Below are positions 51,901-59,863 of a stretch of DNA of 64,000 nt, piece by piece. This stretch comes from Streptomyces sp. NK08204 (lineage in GTDB: Bacteria; Actinomycetota; Actinomycetes; Streptomycetales; Streptomycetaceae). The stretch is taken from positions 1-64,000 of the forward strand of contig NZ_JAINVF010000009.1 in NCBI RefSeq assembly GCF_020400585.1, read 5' to 3'. Below the pieces are notes generated by a model that did no database searches, had not been told where the DNA came from, and saw nothing but the letters and a program-made list of their open reading frames with translations. Every line of letters starts with the position of its first letter. Within the stretch, counting starts at the first letter, position 1. The translations under genes and the position numbers were made by a program.

Positions 51901-53068
51901 CAACCGGATCCGCTCCGACGCGGCCACCCAGGCCGACACCCTCATCACCGAGGCCCGCAGCGAGGCCGAACGCCTCCAGACCGAGACGACCGCCGAGGCC
52001 GAACGCGTGCGCACGGAAGCCCTCGCCGAGGCCGACCGGGTCCGTACCGAGGCCCTCAGCGAGGCCGAGCAGTTGCTCGGGGACGCCACCGCGGAGGCCG
52101 AGCGGCTGCGCGCCGAGGCCGCCGAGACGGTCGGCTCCGCGCAGCAGCGCGCCGACCGGCTGCGGGCCGAGGCCGAGCAGCTCACGGCGGACGCGGAGGC
52201 CGCGGCCGAGCATCTGGTCAACTCCGCGCGCGCGGAGGCCGAGCGGACCCTGGACGAGGCCCGCAAGGACGCCAACAAGCGGCGTTCGGAGGCGGCCGAG
52301 CAGGTCGACACGCTCATCACGGAGACCGCGGCCGAGGCGGACAAGCTGCTCTCCGAGGCCCAGCAGCAGGCGCTGAAGACGACCGCGGACGCCGAGTCTC
52401 AGGCCGACGCGATGGTGGGCGCGGCCCGCAGCGAGGCCGAGCGGATCGTCGCCGAGTCGACCGTCGAGGGCAACGGGCTGGTGGAGAAGGCCCGTACGGA
52501 CGCGGACGAGCTGCTCGTCGGCGCCCGCCGGGACGCGACCGCGATCAGGGAGCGCGCGGAGGAGCTGCGCGACCGGATCACCAGCGAGGTGGAGGAGCTC
52601 CACGAGCGGGCCCGCCGCGAGGTCGCCGAGACCATGAAGTCCACCGGCGAACGCTGCGACGCGCTCATCAAGGCCGCCGAGGAGCAGATGGCCAAGGCGG
52701 AGGCGAAGGCCAAGGATCTGCTGTCCGACGCCGACACGGAGGCGGGCAAGGTGCGCATCGCCGCCGTGCGGAAGGCGGAGGGCCTGCTCAAGGAGGCCGA
52801 GCAGAAGAAGGCCAGGCTCGTCAAGGAGGCCGAGGAGCTGAAGGCCGAGGCGATCCGCGAGGCCCGCCGCACGGTCGAGGAGGGCAAGCGCGAGCTGGAG
52901 ATCCTGATGCGCCGGCGCGAGGACATCAACGCCGAGATCTCCCGCGTCCAGGACGTCCTGGAGGCGTTGGAGTCCTTCGAGGCACCCGCTTCCGGCAAGG
53001 ACGGCGCCGTCAAGGCCGGCGCGACCGTGGGGCCGCCCCGATCGGGTGGCAAGTCGTCAGACAGCTAG
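48935..53068 (+). CDS. scy: Scy, giant coiled-coil polarity scaffold
   Basis: A 1377-residue protein that is almost entirely coiled coil, rich in Ala, Glu, Arg and Asp, with no enzymatic motif. In Streptomyces, Scy (about 1330 residues) organises the tip-located polarisome with DivIVA and FilP and influences branching and septation. The N-terminus has a short globular/heptad part (DVDHLSRFEAEMKRLRTERE) before a very long hendecad region with EAERVRTEALT (11-residue) repeats. The C-terminus ends with a Lys/Ala-rich segment. GTG at 48935 is used. filP follows 184 bp later. Extensive internal DNA repeats could recombine. Confidence 0.93.
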   Translation: MRGYESQEREPAADVDHLSRFEAEMKRLRTEREKAIQHAEDLGYQVEVLRAKLHEARRTLMTRPAYDGGDLGYQAEQMLRNAQIQADQLRQDAERELSQARAQTQRILQEHAEQAARLQAELHQEAVTRRQQLDQELAERRATVESHVNENVAWAEQLRSRTEQQARRLLEESRAEAEQALAAARAEAERLTREARERLQNDAEAARAEAEQILRRARADAERLLDAASTQAQEATDHAEQLRTATASESDAARRQAAELSRAAEERMAAAEEALRKAQADAEKLVTEAKDAAGKTLASAEAAGEARTRTAKEQVARLVSEASKEAETTRAEAEQLVAEARAEAEKLVAEAAEKARAVTAEEAASQLSKAAKTAEDVLNKAAEEAKQTTRAAAEEAERIRTEAEAEADRLRAEAHDIAEQLKGAAKNDTKEYRAKTVELQEEARRLRGEAEQLRADAVAEGESIRAEARRETVAQIEEAAKSAEELLARAKADADELRKTATTDSEKVRTEAIERATALRRQAEETLERARAEAERQRAEAAEQAETRLAEAETAARELREETERTVEVRRTEATEELNRLQTEAQERLASAERAIADAREEAAGIRREAAEEAERLRTEAAERIRTLQQQAETEAERLRTEAASDASASRAEGEAVAVRLRSEAAAEAERLRTEAQETADRVRAEAQAAAERLGAEASETLAAAQEEAARRRREAEELLGAAREEADQERGRAREQSEELLASARKRVEEAQAEAIRLVEEADRHATEMVSAAEQHAQQVRDSVSGLYEQAQEEIAGLRSAAEHAADRTRREAQEEADRVRADAHAERERASEDASRVRREATEESEAAKALAERTVAEAIAEAERLRSDAAEYAQRVRTEASDALAEADQAAARTRADAREDANRIRSDAATQADTLITEARSEAERLQTETTAEAERVRTEALTEAERVRTEALTEAERVRTEASDALVEAEQAAARTRADARKDANRIRSDAATQADTLITEARSEAERLQTETTAEAERVRTEALAEADRVRTEALSEAEQLLGDATAEAERLRAEAAETVGSAQQRADRLRAEAEQLTADAEAAAEHLVNSARAEAERTLDEARKDANKRRSEAAEQVDTLITETAAEADKLLSEAQQQALKTTADAESQADAMVGAARSEAERIVAESTVEGNGLVEKARTDADELLVGARRDATAIRERAEELRDRITSEVEELHERARREVAETMKSTGERCDALIKAAEEQMAKAEAKAKDLLSDADTEAGKVRIAAVRKAEGLLKEAEQKKARLVKEAEELKAEAIREARRTVEEGKRELEILMRRREDINAEISRVQDVLEALESFEAPASGKDGAVKAGATVGPPRSGGKSSDS
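51569..52020 (+). repeat. internal direct repeat and hendecad repeats in scy
   Basis: A segment of about 200 bp beginning near 51569 recurs 252 bp later (84 codons), for example GCGTCGGACGCGCTCG at 51581 and 51833. Between and within them is a 33-bp unit, encoding EAERVRTEALT, tandemly present about three times near 51745-51830. The 33-bp period equals one 11-residue hendecad of the coiled coil. Confidence 0.9.
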
Positions 53069-53252
53069 CGTCCGGGGCCGGTTCCGGGGTCTTCTAGGTC
53101 CTTTGGTCCCATTCTTTGGCAAGCCCTCCGACGGTCAGCCACTCAAAAGAGGTGTCATTCTCCAGATCAAACACGTATCCGCTCGATGACACACCGCTTC
53201 GGCCCCTAGGATTCCACCTATCACCTCACCGGTCTCATTCGACAGGAACCCC

Positions 53253-54188
53253 ATGAGCGACACTTCCCCCTACGGCTTCGAGCTTGTGCGGCGTGGGTAC
53301 GACCGCGCTCAGGTGGACGAACGTATCTCCAAGCTCGTCTCCGACCGTGACAGCGCTCTCGCCCGCATCACCGCCCTGGAGAAGCGCATCGAGGAGCTGC
53401 ACCTCGAGACGCAGAACGCCCAGACCCAGGTCTCCGACGCCGAGCCGTCGTACGCGGGTCTCGGCGCGCGTGTCGAGAAGATCCTCCGGCTGGCCGAGGA
53501 AGAGGCCAAGGAGCTGCGTGAGGAGGCCCGGCGCGCGGCGGAGCAGCACCGCGACCTCGCCGAGTCGGCGGCCCAGCAGATCCGCAACGACGCCGAGTCG
53601 TTCGCCGTGGAGCGCAAGGCCAAGGCGGAGGACGAGGGCGTCCGGATCGTCGAGAAGGCCCAGAGCGAGGCCACCCAGCTGCGTGCCGAGGCGCAGAAGG
53701 ACGCGCAGTCCAAGCGCGAGGAGGCGGACGCCCTCTTCGAGGAGACCCGCGCCAAGGCCGCGCAGGCCGCCGCCGACTTCGAGACCAACCTGGCCAAGCG
53801 CCGCGAGCAGTCCGAGCGTGACCTGGCCTCGCGTCAGCAGAAGGCCGAGAAGCGCCTCGCCGAGATCGAGCACCGTGCCGAGCAGCTGCGCCTGGAGGCG
53901 GAGAAGCTGCGCACCGACGCCGAGCGCCGCGCCCGTCAGACGGTGGAGACGGCCCAGCGCCAGGCCGAGGACATCGTGGCCGACGCCAACGCCAAGGCGG
54001 ACCGGATCCGCTCGGAATCCGAGCGCGAGCTGGCGGCCCTCACCAACCGCCGCGACAGCATCAACGCCCAGCTGACGAACGTCCGCGAGATGCTCGCCAC
54101 GCTGACCGGCGCCGCGGTCGCCGCGGCCGGCAGCCCGACCGAGGACGAGCCGATCTCCCGCGGGGTTCCGGCGCAGCAGTCCCGGTAA
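53253..54188 (+). CDS. filP: FilP, intermediate-filament-like coiled-coil protein
   Basis: A 311-residue coiled-coil protein, nearly the length of S. coelicolor FilP (about 310). The N-terminus YGFELVRRGYDRAQVDERI is the DivIVA-like conserved start, and a short non-helical break (QVSDAEPSYAGLGARVEKIL) precedes a long coiled-coil rod. FilP forms a network behind the hyphal tip, interacts with DivIVA and Scy, and gives mechanical strength. It was earlier called cellulose-binding protein. It lies directly after scy. A terminator hairpin follows. Confidence 0.94.
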   Translation: MSDTSPYGFELVRRGYDRAQVDERISKLVSDRDSALARITALEKRIEELHLETQNAQTQVSDAEPSYAGLGARVEKILRLAEEEAKELREEARRAAEQHRDLAESAAQQIRNDAESFAVERKAKAEDEGVRIVEKAQSEATQLRAEAQKDAQSKREEADALFEETRAKAAQAAADFETNLAKRREQSERDLASRQQKAEKRLAEIEHRAEQLRLEAEKLRTDAERRARQTVETAQRQAEDIVADANAKADRIRSESERELAALTNRRDSINAQLTNVREMLATLTGAAVAAAGSPTEDEPISRGVPAQQSR

Positions 54189-54212
54189 GCACGGGCGGTT
54201 CCGTACGGCCGA

Positions 54213-54243
54213 GGTCCCCTGTCACTCCGGTGGCGGGGGACTT
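54213..54243. terminator. terminator after filP
   Basis: The stem GTCCCC-T-GTCAC with GTGGC-GGGGAC around TCCG (one T bulge, one G-T pair) is immediately 3' of filP. Confidence 0.78.
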
Positions 54244-54383
54244 CGCCGTTCAGACGGCACGAGGAGAATATCGGCACTCTCTCTTTACCTTCCCTTGGGC
54301 GGAACCGTCAGCGCCCGGATATCCTCCTAACCCTTACGGGGGCGTGTGCCCCGCTGTCCTGAACCTTTCGATGGGTGCGGAGC

Positions 54384-55721
54384 ATGATCGAGGCTGTCGG
54401 CCTGACCAAGCGTTACGGCGACAAAACCGCCGTGTACAACCTTTCCTTCCAGGTGCGACCGGGTGCCGTGACCGGCTTCCTCGGGCCGAACGGCTCGGGC
54501 AAGTCGACCACCATGCGGATGATCCTCGGGCTGGACAACCCCACGTCCGGCACGGTGACCATCGGCGGCTACCCGTACCGCAAACTGCCCAACGCCCCAC
54601 GCCAGGTCGGCGCACTGCTCGACGCCAAGGCCGTGCACGGCGGCCGGTCCGCCCGCAACCATCTGCTGAGCCTCGCCCAGCTCTCGGGCATCCCGGCCCG
54701 CCGGGTGGACGAGGTCCTCGGGGTCGTCGGCCTCCAGGGCGTGGCGAAGAACCGTTCCAAGGGCTTCTCGCTCGGCATGGGCCAGCGCCTCGGCATCGCC
54801 GCCGCGCTGCTCGGCGATCCCCAGGTGCTGCTCTTCGACGAGCCGGTCAACGGCCTCGACCCCGAGGGCATCCTCTGGGTACGCAACCTGATGAAGGCGC
54901 TCGCGGCCGAGGGCCGTACGGTCTTCGTCTCCTCCCACCTGATGAGCGAGATGGCGCTGACCGCCGACCACCTCATCGTGATCGGGCGCGGACAGCTGCT
55001 CGCCGACATGAGCGTGAACGCCTTCATCTCGGCCAACTCGGCCGACTTCGCGCGGGTCCGCACCCCCGACACCGAGACGCAGCTCCGCGAGAAGCTGACC
55101 TCCGCGCTGACCGAGGCGGGCGGCCATGTGCTGCCCGAGCAGGACGGCGCGCTGCGCGTCACCGGGCTGCCGCTGCCCCGGATCAGCGACCTCGCGCACG
55201 AGGCGGGCGTACGGCTGTGGGAGCTGTCGCCGCATCAGGCCTCGCTGGAGGAGGCGTACATGCGGATGACACAGGGCGCCGTCGACTACCGCTCGACGAT
55301 CGACCAGAAGGCGGGCCTGCAGCAGCCGCTGCCGCCGGGCGCCCAGCCGCCCATGCCGGCGCCCGGTCAGGGCCAGCCGGGCTGGTACGCCCCGCCGCCG
55401 CCCCAGCAGGGCGGACAGCCGTTCGCCGGTCCCGCGACGCCGTACGGCGGCGCGCCCGCGGCCGGCTACGGCGCTCCCGGCACCCCGGCGGCCCCGAACC
55501 CGTACGCCCAGCAGGCCCCGCAGCCACCGCAGGACCGGCCCCAGGCGGCGGCTCCCGCGGCTCCGCAGGCTCCCGCGGCTCCCCCGGCTCCGGCAGCCGC
55601 GGCCCCGGCGGCGCCCTCCGCCCCGCCCTCCGCCCCGCCCGTCGCGGTCCCCGTCGCGGTCCCCGCCACGGCCCCCGCCGCCCCCGCCGAACCGACGACC
55701 CAGCCCGAGGACGCCCGATGA
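54384..55721 (+). CDS. ABC transporter ATP-binding protein with Pro/Ala-rich tail
   Basis: A 445-residue protein. Residues 1-305 are a CcmA-type ABC ATPase: Walker A GPNGSGKSTTMRMILGL, signature FSLGMGQRLGIAAAL (LSGGQ-like, degenerate), Walker B VLLFDEPVNGLDPEG and H-loop VSSHLMSEM. The last 130-odd residues are a low-complexity Pro/Ala/Gly/Gln tail, unusual in a cytoplasmic ATPase. ATG at 54384 gives the family's typical beginning (MIEAVGLTKRYG); GTG at 54375 is possible. The stop overlaps the permease start (ATGA). Confidence 0.9.
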   Translation: MIEAVGLTKRYGDKTAVYNLSFQVRPGAVTGFLGPNGSGKSTTMRMILGLDNPTSGTVTIGGYPYRKLPNAPRQVGALLDAKAVHGGRSARNHLLSLAQLSGIPARRVDEVLGVVGLQGVAKNRSKGFSLGMGQRLGIAAALLGDPQVLLFDEPVNGLDPEGILWVRNLMKALAAEGRTVFVSSHLMSEMALTADHLIVIGRGQLLADMSVNAFISANSADFARVRTPDTETQLREKLTSALTEAGGHVLPEQDGALRVTGLPLPRISDLAHEAGVRLWELSPHQASLEEAYMRMTQGAVDYRSTIDQKAGLQQPLPPGAQPPMPAPGQGQPGWYAPPPPQQGGQPFAGPATPYGGAPAAGYGAPGTPAAPNPYAQQAPQPPQDRPQAAAPAAPQAPAAPPAPAAAAPAAPSAPPSAPPVAVPVAVPATAPAAPAEPTTQPEDAR

Positions 55722-56599
55722 GCACCCACCAGCCCCCCATGCCGCAGGCACCGGCAGGCGCGCCCGACTGGCAGGCGGCGCCCGGCGGGTCGTACGCCGG
55801 TTACACCTCGCCGATCCCGGTCGTGCGCACCCACCTCCGCCACGCATTGGCCTCCGAGTGGACGAAGATCAAGTCGGTGCGCTCCACGGTGTGGACGCTC
55901 GGCGTGTTCGTGCTGCTCGTCGTCGGTATCGGCCTGCTGGCCGGAGCCGTCGTCAGCAGCTCCGACTCGGACCTGGGCCCCGACGACAACCCGCTGTCCC
56001 TGGGCTTCTTCGGCCTGCTGCTCGGCAGCATGTGCATCATCACGCTCGGTGTGCTGACCACCGCCTCCGAGTACGGCACCGGCATGATCCGCACGACCAT
56101 GACCGCGTGCCCGAGCCGGGGCCGGGTCCTGGCCGCCAAGGCGATCGTGTTCTTCTCCGTCGCCTTCGTGGTGACGCTGGCCGCCGCCTCCTTCGTGGCG
56201 ATGGTGCAGACGTCCATGCTCAAGGGCCACGGCGGGTTCACCCCCTCCAGCGGCCAGTGGCTGAAAGGCACGGTCGGCGTGAGCCTCTACATCGCGCTGC
56301 TCGGCCTGCTCTCACTGCTCGTCGGGTCGATCATCCGGCACTCGGCGGGCGCCATCACCATCATGATCGGCACGGTGCTCGCCCCGCTGGTCATCGCGCT
56401 GTTCATGTTCTCCTCCTCGCTGGAGGACGTCCGTCAGGCGCTGTTCGAGTACTCGATCCCCAACCAGCTGGGCGTCTTCTACGCCAACTCCCTCACCGAT
56501 TCCGGCCCTTCGGGCTGGGACCCGCTGTGGATCATCCTGGGCGTGACGGCGGCGGCGTACGCGGGTGCGTACGCACTGCTGGAGCGCAGGGACGTGTAG
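55718..56599 (+). CDS. ABC transporter permease (ABC-2 type)
   Basis: A 293-residue partner of the ATPase upstream. A Pro/Gln/Ala-rich N-terminus (MSTHQPPMPQAPAGAPDWQA) resembles the ATPase tail in composition. It then shows the cytoplasmic coupling stretch LASEWTKIKSVRSTVWTLG and six membrane helices (FVLLVVGIGLLAGAVV, SMCIITLGVLTTASEY, FFSVAFVVTLAAASFVAM, YIALLGLLSLLVGSII, TIMIGTVLAPLVIALFMF, IILGVTAAAYAGAYALL). ASEYGTGMIRTTMTACPSR is characteristic of this subfamily. The substrate is unknown. Confidence 0.9.
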   Translation: MSTHQPPMPQAPAGAPDWQAAPGGSYAGYTSPIPVVRTHLRHALASEWTKIKSVRSTVWTLGVFVLLVVGIGLLAGAVVSSSDSDLGPDDNPLSLGFFGLLLGSMCIITLGVLTTASEYGTGMIRTTMTACPSRGRVLAAKAIVFFSVAFVVTLAAASFVAMVQTSMLKGHGGFTPSSGQWLKGTVGVSLYIALLGLLSLLVGSIIRHSAGAITIMIGTVLAPLVIALFMFSSSLEDVRQALFEYSIPNQLGVFYANSLTDSGPSGWDPLWIILGVTAAAYAGAYALLERRDV

Positions 56600-56654
56600 G
56601 GCGGCACCTGCGGGAAGCCGAGCCGGAGGCGGAGGCCCTCGGACCCGAAGTCCC

Positions 56655-56987
56655 TCAGAACCTCGGTGCGTTACGGGACCGCTGCACCCGCGTGGTGCGG
56701 CGGTCCTTCGCGTTCCAGCAGGCCTTGTGCCAGTGCCGGCGGTCGTCCACGCCCGCGTGTTCCGGCCAGGCCACCACGTGCGGGACACCGGAGGGGATCA
56801 CCTGGTCGCAGCCCGGGCAGCGGTACGCCTTGCCCTCCGCACTCGCCCCGGCGACGTTGCGTACGCTCCACTCCTCGCCCTGCCAGCTCTCCGTGGACTG
56901 CCAGCCGCCGTACCGGCCGGCGTGGTCGTCCTCGGCGCTCCGGCCCGACGATCCGGTTGCCTTCGGACGGTTGCGACGGGGGGACAC
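56655..56987 (-). CDS. small zinc-ribbon-like protein
   Basis: A 110-residue basic protein with a single probable zinc knuckle: YRCPGCDQVIPSGVPHVVAW, then HWHKACWNAKDRR, giving CxxC plus His/Cys ligands. Streptomyces homologues are often mislabelled ATP/GTP-binding protein, but no P-loop is present. The N-terminus (SPRRNRPKATGSSGRSAEDD) is disordered and charged. GTG at 56987 has GAGAGGTG upstream. It could bind RNA or DNA, but nothing specific is shown. It is convergent with the ABC permease gene. Confidence 0.8.
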   Translation of the reverse strand: MSPRRNRPKATGSSGRSAEDDHAGRYGGWQSTESWQGEEWSVRNVAGASAEGKAYRCPGCDQVIPSGVPHVVAWPEHAGVDDRRHWHKACWNAKDRRTTRVQRSRNAPRF

Positions 56988-57208
56988 GGGACACCTCTCG
57001 GGGCTCTACGGGAAGCACGGACCCCATCCAGCGTACGCGGCGCCGACCGGGGCACGTGCAGGGAACCGATCCATACAAGTCCTCCTTCGGAACGCCCGAT
57101 TCTGCAGACAATCCGCAAATTGCCCTGCAAGCCGTGTCCTCGGCACGCGGCCTCCGGTTATGCCGGGTGGGGGAGCTCCGGGTCGGAGCCGAGGAAGCGG
57201 GAAATGCG

Positions 57209-58237
57209 ATGCGCGTAGGAACTTTTGTGCTGTCGGCCCAGTTCCCGGGCCAGGGCCCTGGGGAGGCCCTGCACCGGGCGGTCCGCTCGGCGGAGGTAGC
57301 CGAGGAGGCCGGGCTCGACACGGTGTGGCTGGCCGAGCACCACTTCGTGCCGTACGGCACCTGCCCGTCCGCGGTCACCCTGGCCGCGCTGCTGCTGGGC
57401 CGCACCCGCCGCATCCGGGTCGGCACCGCGGTCAGCGTGCTGCCCACCGCGCACCCGGTCGCCCTCGGCGAACAGGCCGCGCTGCTGCACCTGACGAGCG
57501 GCGGACGGTTCACGCTGGGGGTCGGCCGCGGCGGGCCCTGGGTGGACCTGGAGGTCTTCGGCACGGGGCTCGTGGCGTACGAGCGCGGCTTCCCGGAATC
57601 ACTCGATCTGCTGCTGCGATGGCTGCGCGAACCGTCCGTCGCCGCCGCGGGCGAGCGGTTCGTCTTCCGCGAGGTGCCCGTCGTGCCGCGCCCGTCCGAG
57701 GCCCTGACGGAGACGCCCGGTCCCGAGGTCGTCGTCGCCTGCACCTCCCCGGCGAGCGTCCGGCTGGCCGCCGAGCGCGGGCTGCCGATGCTGCTCGGGA
57801 TGCACATCGGGGACGAGGAGAAGGCCGCGATGGTCGCCCTGTGGCGGCGCTGCGCACACGCGGCGGGCCGGTCCGCCGAGGAGGTCGCGGGCGCCGCCCA
57901 TGTGTCGGCCGGCGTCTGCCAGATCACGGACCGGCGCACCGACGCGGTGGAGACTCTGCTGAAGGCGATGCCGGGCTGGCTGAAGCAGGGGCTGGACGCG
58001 CATGTGACGGTCGACGGCCGGGCGCGCGCGATGCGCGACCCGCTCGCCTACACGGAACTGCTCTGCGGCCTGCACCCGGTGGGCACACCGCGGCTGTGCA
58101 CCGACCGGCTCGCGGCCACGTCGGAGCGTACCGGCATCAACCGCTTCGCCCTCCTCGTGGAGGGTTCGGGCGACCTGGCGGCGACGGAGGAGAACGTACG
58201 GCGGCTGGGCGCCGAGGTGCTGCCGCAGCTGCGCTGA
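57209..58237 (+). CDS. LLM-class (luciferase-like) flavin-dependent oxidoreductase
   Basis: A 342-residue TIM-barrel monooxygenase-like protein. Recognisable parts are MRVGTFVLSAQFPGQGPGEA, the luciferase signature VWLAEHHFVPYGTCPSAV, RIRVGTAVSVLPTAHPVAL and GVGRGGPWVDLEVFG. It would use FMN or F420; the substrate is unknown. ATG at 57209 is used, and the open frame upstream has no conserved sequence. It stands alone between two small genes. Confidence 0.88.
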   Translation: MRVGTFVLSAQFPGQGPGEALHRAVRSAEVAEEAGLDTVWLAEHHFVPYGTCPSAVTLAALLLGRTRRIRVGTAVSVLPTAHPVALGEQAALLHLTSGGRFTLGVGRGGPWVDLEVFGTGLVAYERGFPESLDLLLRWLREPSVAAAGERFVFREVPVVPRPSEALTETPGPEVVVACTSPASVRLAAERGLPMLLGMHIGDEEKAAMVALWRRCAHAAGRSAEEVAGAAHVSAGVCQITDRRTDAVETLLKAMPGWLKQGLDAHVTVDGRARAMRDPLAYTELLCGLHPVGTPRLCTDRLAATSERTGINRFALLVEGSGDLAATEENVRRLGAEVLPQLR

Positions 58238-58384
58238 CCGGCCACCGGCTCCCGTGCGCTCCGTCCGGGCCGTTCCGTCCGGCCCGTTCCGTCCGGGGGC
58301 TTGCCGCCCCAGTAGTCAATGCACCTCCCCCAGGTGGAGCGGCAAGCGAGCGGCTCATCGCCACAGCGGTCCCGGAGCCAGGCG

Positions 58385-58777
58385 TCAGCAGTCCCGGAAC
58401 TCCGGCGACTGGTTCAGTACCTGGCTGCGCACCGAGGTGAAACGGGCCAGGCTCTCGTCGACGGAGGCCTCCAACGGGAACACCGCCACCCGGTGGCAGT
58501 TCTGGAAGGCCAGCCGCACACCGAAGTGCCGCTGCAGGGCGCCGCGTATGGCGTCACTCGCGAGTGCACGCAGCAGCTGACCGCGTGCCTGCTCGTCCGG
58601 CGGAGGCGTCTGGTTGTCGGCGAACTTGCCGCCGTCCACCTTCAGCTGGGCCACCAGGGAGCTGATCATCTCCCATGCGTAGGGCAGGGAGGTCCGGACG
58701 CAGTCGACGAATGCTTCTTCGTCGACCTCGCCTCGCTCGGCCTGTTCGAGTAGGGCCGGTGAGACGTCGAGCGACAT
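58385..58777 (-). CDS. conserved Streptomyces hypothetical protein
   Basis: A 130-residue soluble, mostly helical protein (MSLDVSPALLEQAERGEVDE, FVDCVRTSLPYAWEMISSLV, SDAIRGALQRHFGVRLAFQN). There is no signal peptide, membrane segment or known motif. ATG at 58777 follows GAGAGGAG. It is divergent from nucS across 275 bp. Neighbour conservation next to nucS is recalled from other Streptomyces, but no function follows from it. Confidence 0.78.
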   Translation of the reverse strand: MSLDVSPALLEQAERGEVDEEAFVDCVRTSLPYAWEMISSLVAQLKVDGGKFADNQTPPPDEQARGQLLRALASDAIRGALQRHFGVRLAFQNCHRVAVFPLEASVDESLARFTSVRSQVLNQSPEFRDC

Positions 58778-59052
58778 GGGTTCTCCTCTCGCACCCCGAA
58801 GAGCAGGGGTTGCCGGACAGATAGGGGAGTTCACGATGTCGAACACGCTTCGTACACGGCCCGCGACCTCCCGTTCTCTACGGTAGGCAACGGTCGGTGA
58901 CCACACCAGCAGAACGCGTATATGAAACGGTCCCGTTCCGCCCACAATCGGCCAGGGAGGAACAAGAGTTTCCAGGGACAAATGGGGCGATCCACAGGCA
59001 GCGGGATGGGCGGATTCCGTGCACCGGCGGACGTCGAGTAGCGTTGCCGACC

Positions 59053-59724
59053 ATGCGTCTCGTCATTGCCCGGTGCTCGGTCGACTACGCCGGCCGGCTC
59101 ACCGCCCATCTGCCCTCGGCGCCCCGCCTGATCCTGGTCAAGGCGGACGGCAGCGTCTCCATCCACGCGGACGACCGGGCCTACAAGCCCCTCAACTGGA
59201 TGTCGCCGCCCTGCACGCTGAAGGAGGGCACGGGCGACGAAGAGGGCGTGTGGACGGTCGTCAACAAGGCGGGCGAGAAACTGATCATTACGATGGAGGA
59301 GATCCTCCACGATTCCTCGCACGAACTCGGCGTGGACCCCGGCCTGATCAAGGACGGCGTGGAAGCGCACCTGCAGGAGCTGCTCGCCGACCGCATCGAG
59401 ACGCTGGGCGAGGGCTACACGCTGATCCGCCGCGAGTACATGACGGCCATCGGCCCGGTCGACATCCTGTGCCGGGACGCGGAGGGCCGGACCGTCGCGG
59501 TGGAGATCAAGCGCCGGGGTGAGATCGACGGCGTGGAGCAGCTCACCCGCTACCTGGACCTCCTGAACCGCGATCCGCACCTCGCCCCGGTGCGTGGCGT
59601 CTTCGCCGCGCAGGAGATCAAGCCGCAGGCCCGCGTCCTCGCCACCGACCGCGGCATCAACTGCCAGATCCTGGACTACGACGCCCTGCGCGGCATCGAG
59701 GACGACAAGCTGCGGCTGTTCTGA
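59053..59724 (+). CDS. nucS: endonuclease NucS/EndoMS, mismatch repair
   Basis: A 223-residue nuclease. The N-terminal half is a DNA-binding/dimerisation domain (MRLVIARCSVDYAGRLTAHL), and the C-terminal half is a PD-(D/E)xK nuclease with Asp in IGPVDILCRDAEG and E-x-K in VAVEIKRRGEIDG. It cuts both strands at mismatches and replaces MutS/MutL in actinobacteria. The C-terminal DDKLRLF resembles a beta-clamp-binding tail. TAGCGT at 59039-59044 lies so close to the ATG that the message may be leaderless. It is important for mutation rate and blocks homeologous recombination. Confidence 0.95.
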   Translation: MRLVIARCSVDYAGRLTAHLPSAPRLILVKADGSVSIHADDRAYKPLNWMSPPCTLKEGTGDEEGVWTVVNKAGEKLIITMEEILHDSSHELGVDPGLIKDGVEAHLQELLADRIETLGEGYTLIRREYMTAIGPVDILCRDAEGRTVAVEIKRRGEIDGVEQLTRYLDLLNRDPHLAPVRGVFAAQEIKPQARVLATDRGINCQILDYDALRGIEDDKLRLF

Positions 59725-59863
59725 CCCCGCCGCTCCCTTCGATCCGCCGCGACGGCGAGCGACCACGACGGCCCGGCGGTGCCGAACCCGCCTCATGCCG
59801 GTCGGCACCCCTGACACCGCCGCGGGCCGAACGCGGTCGCGGGGCGCAGCGGTGGGACGGCCG

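Noticed and set aside
48773..52603. 1276- and 1064-residue open frames antisense to scy
   Set aside because: They are mirror images of a repetitive, GC-biased coding strand, Leu/Gly/Arg- or Ser/Ala-rich without domains. The sense frame encodes the well-known Scy coiled coil.
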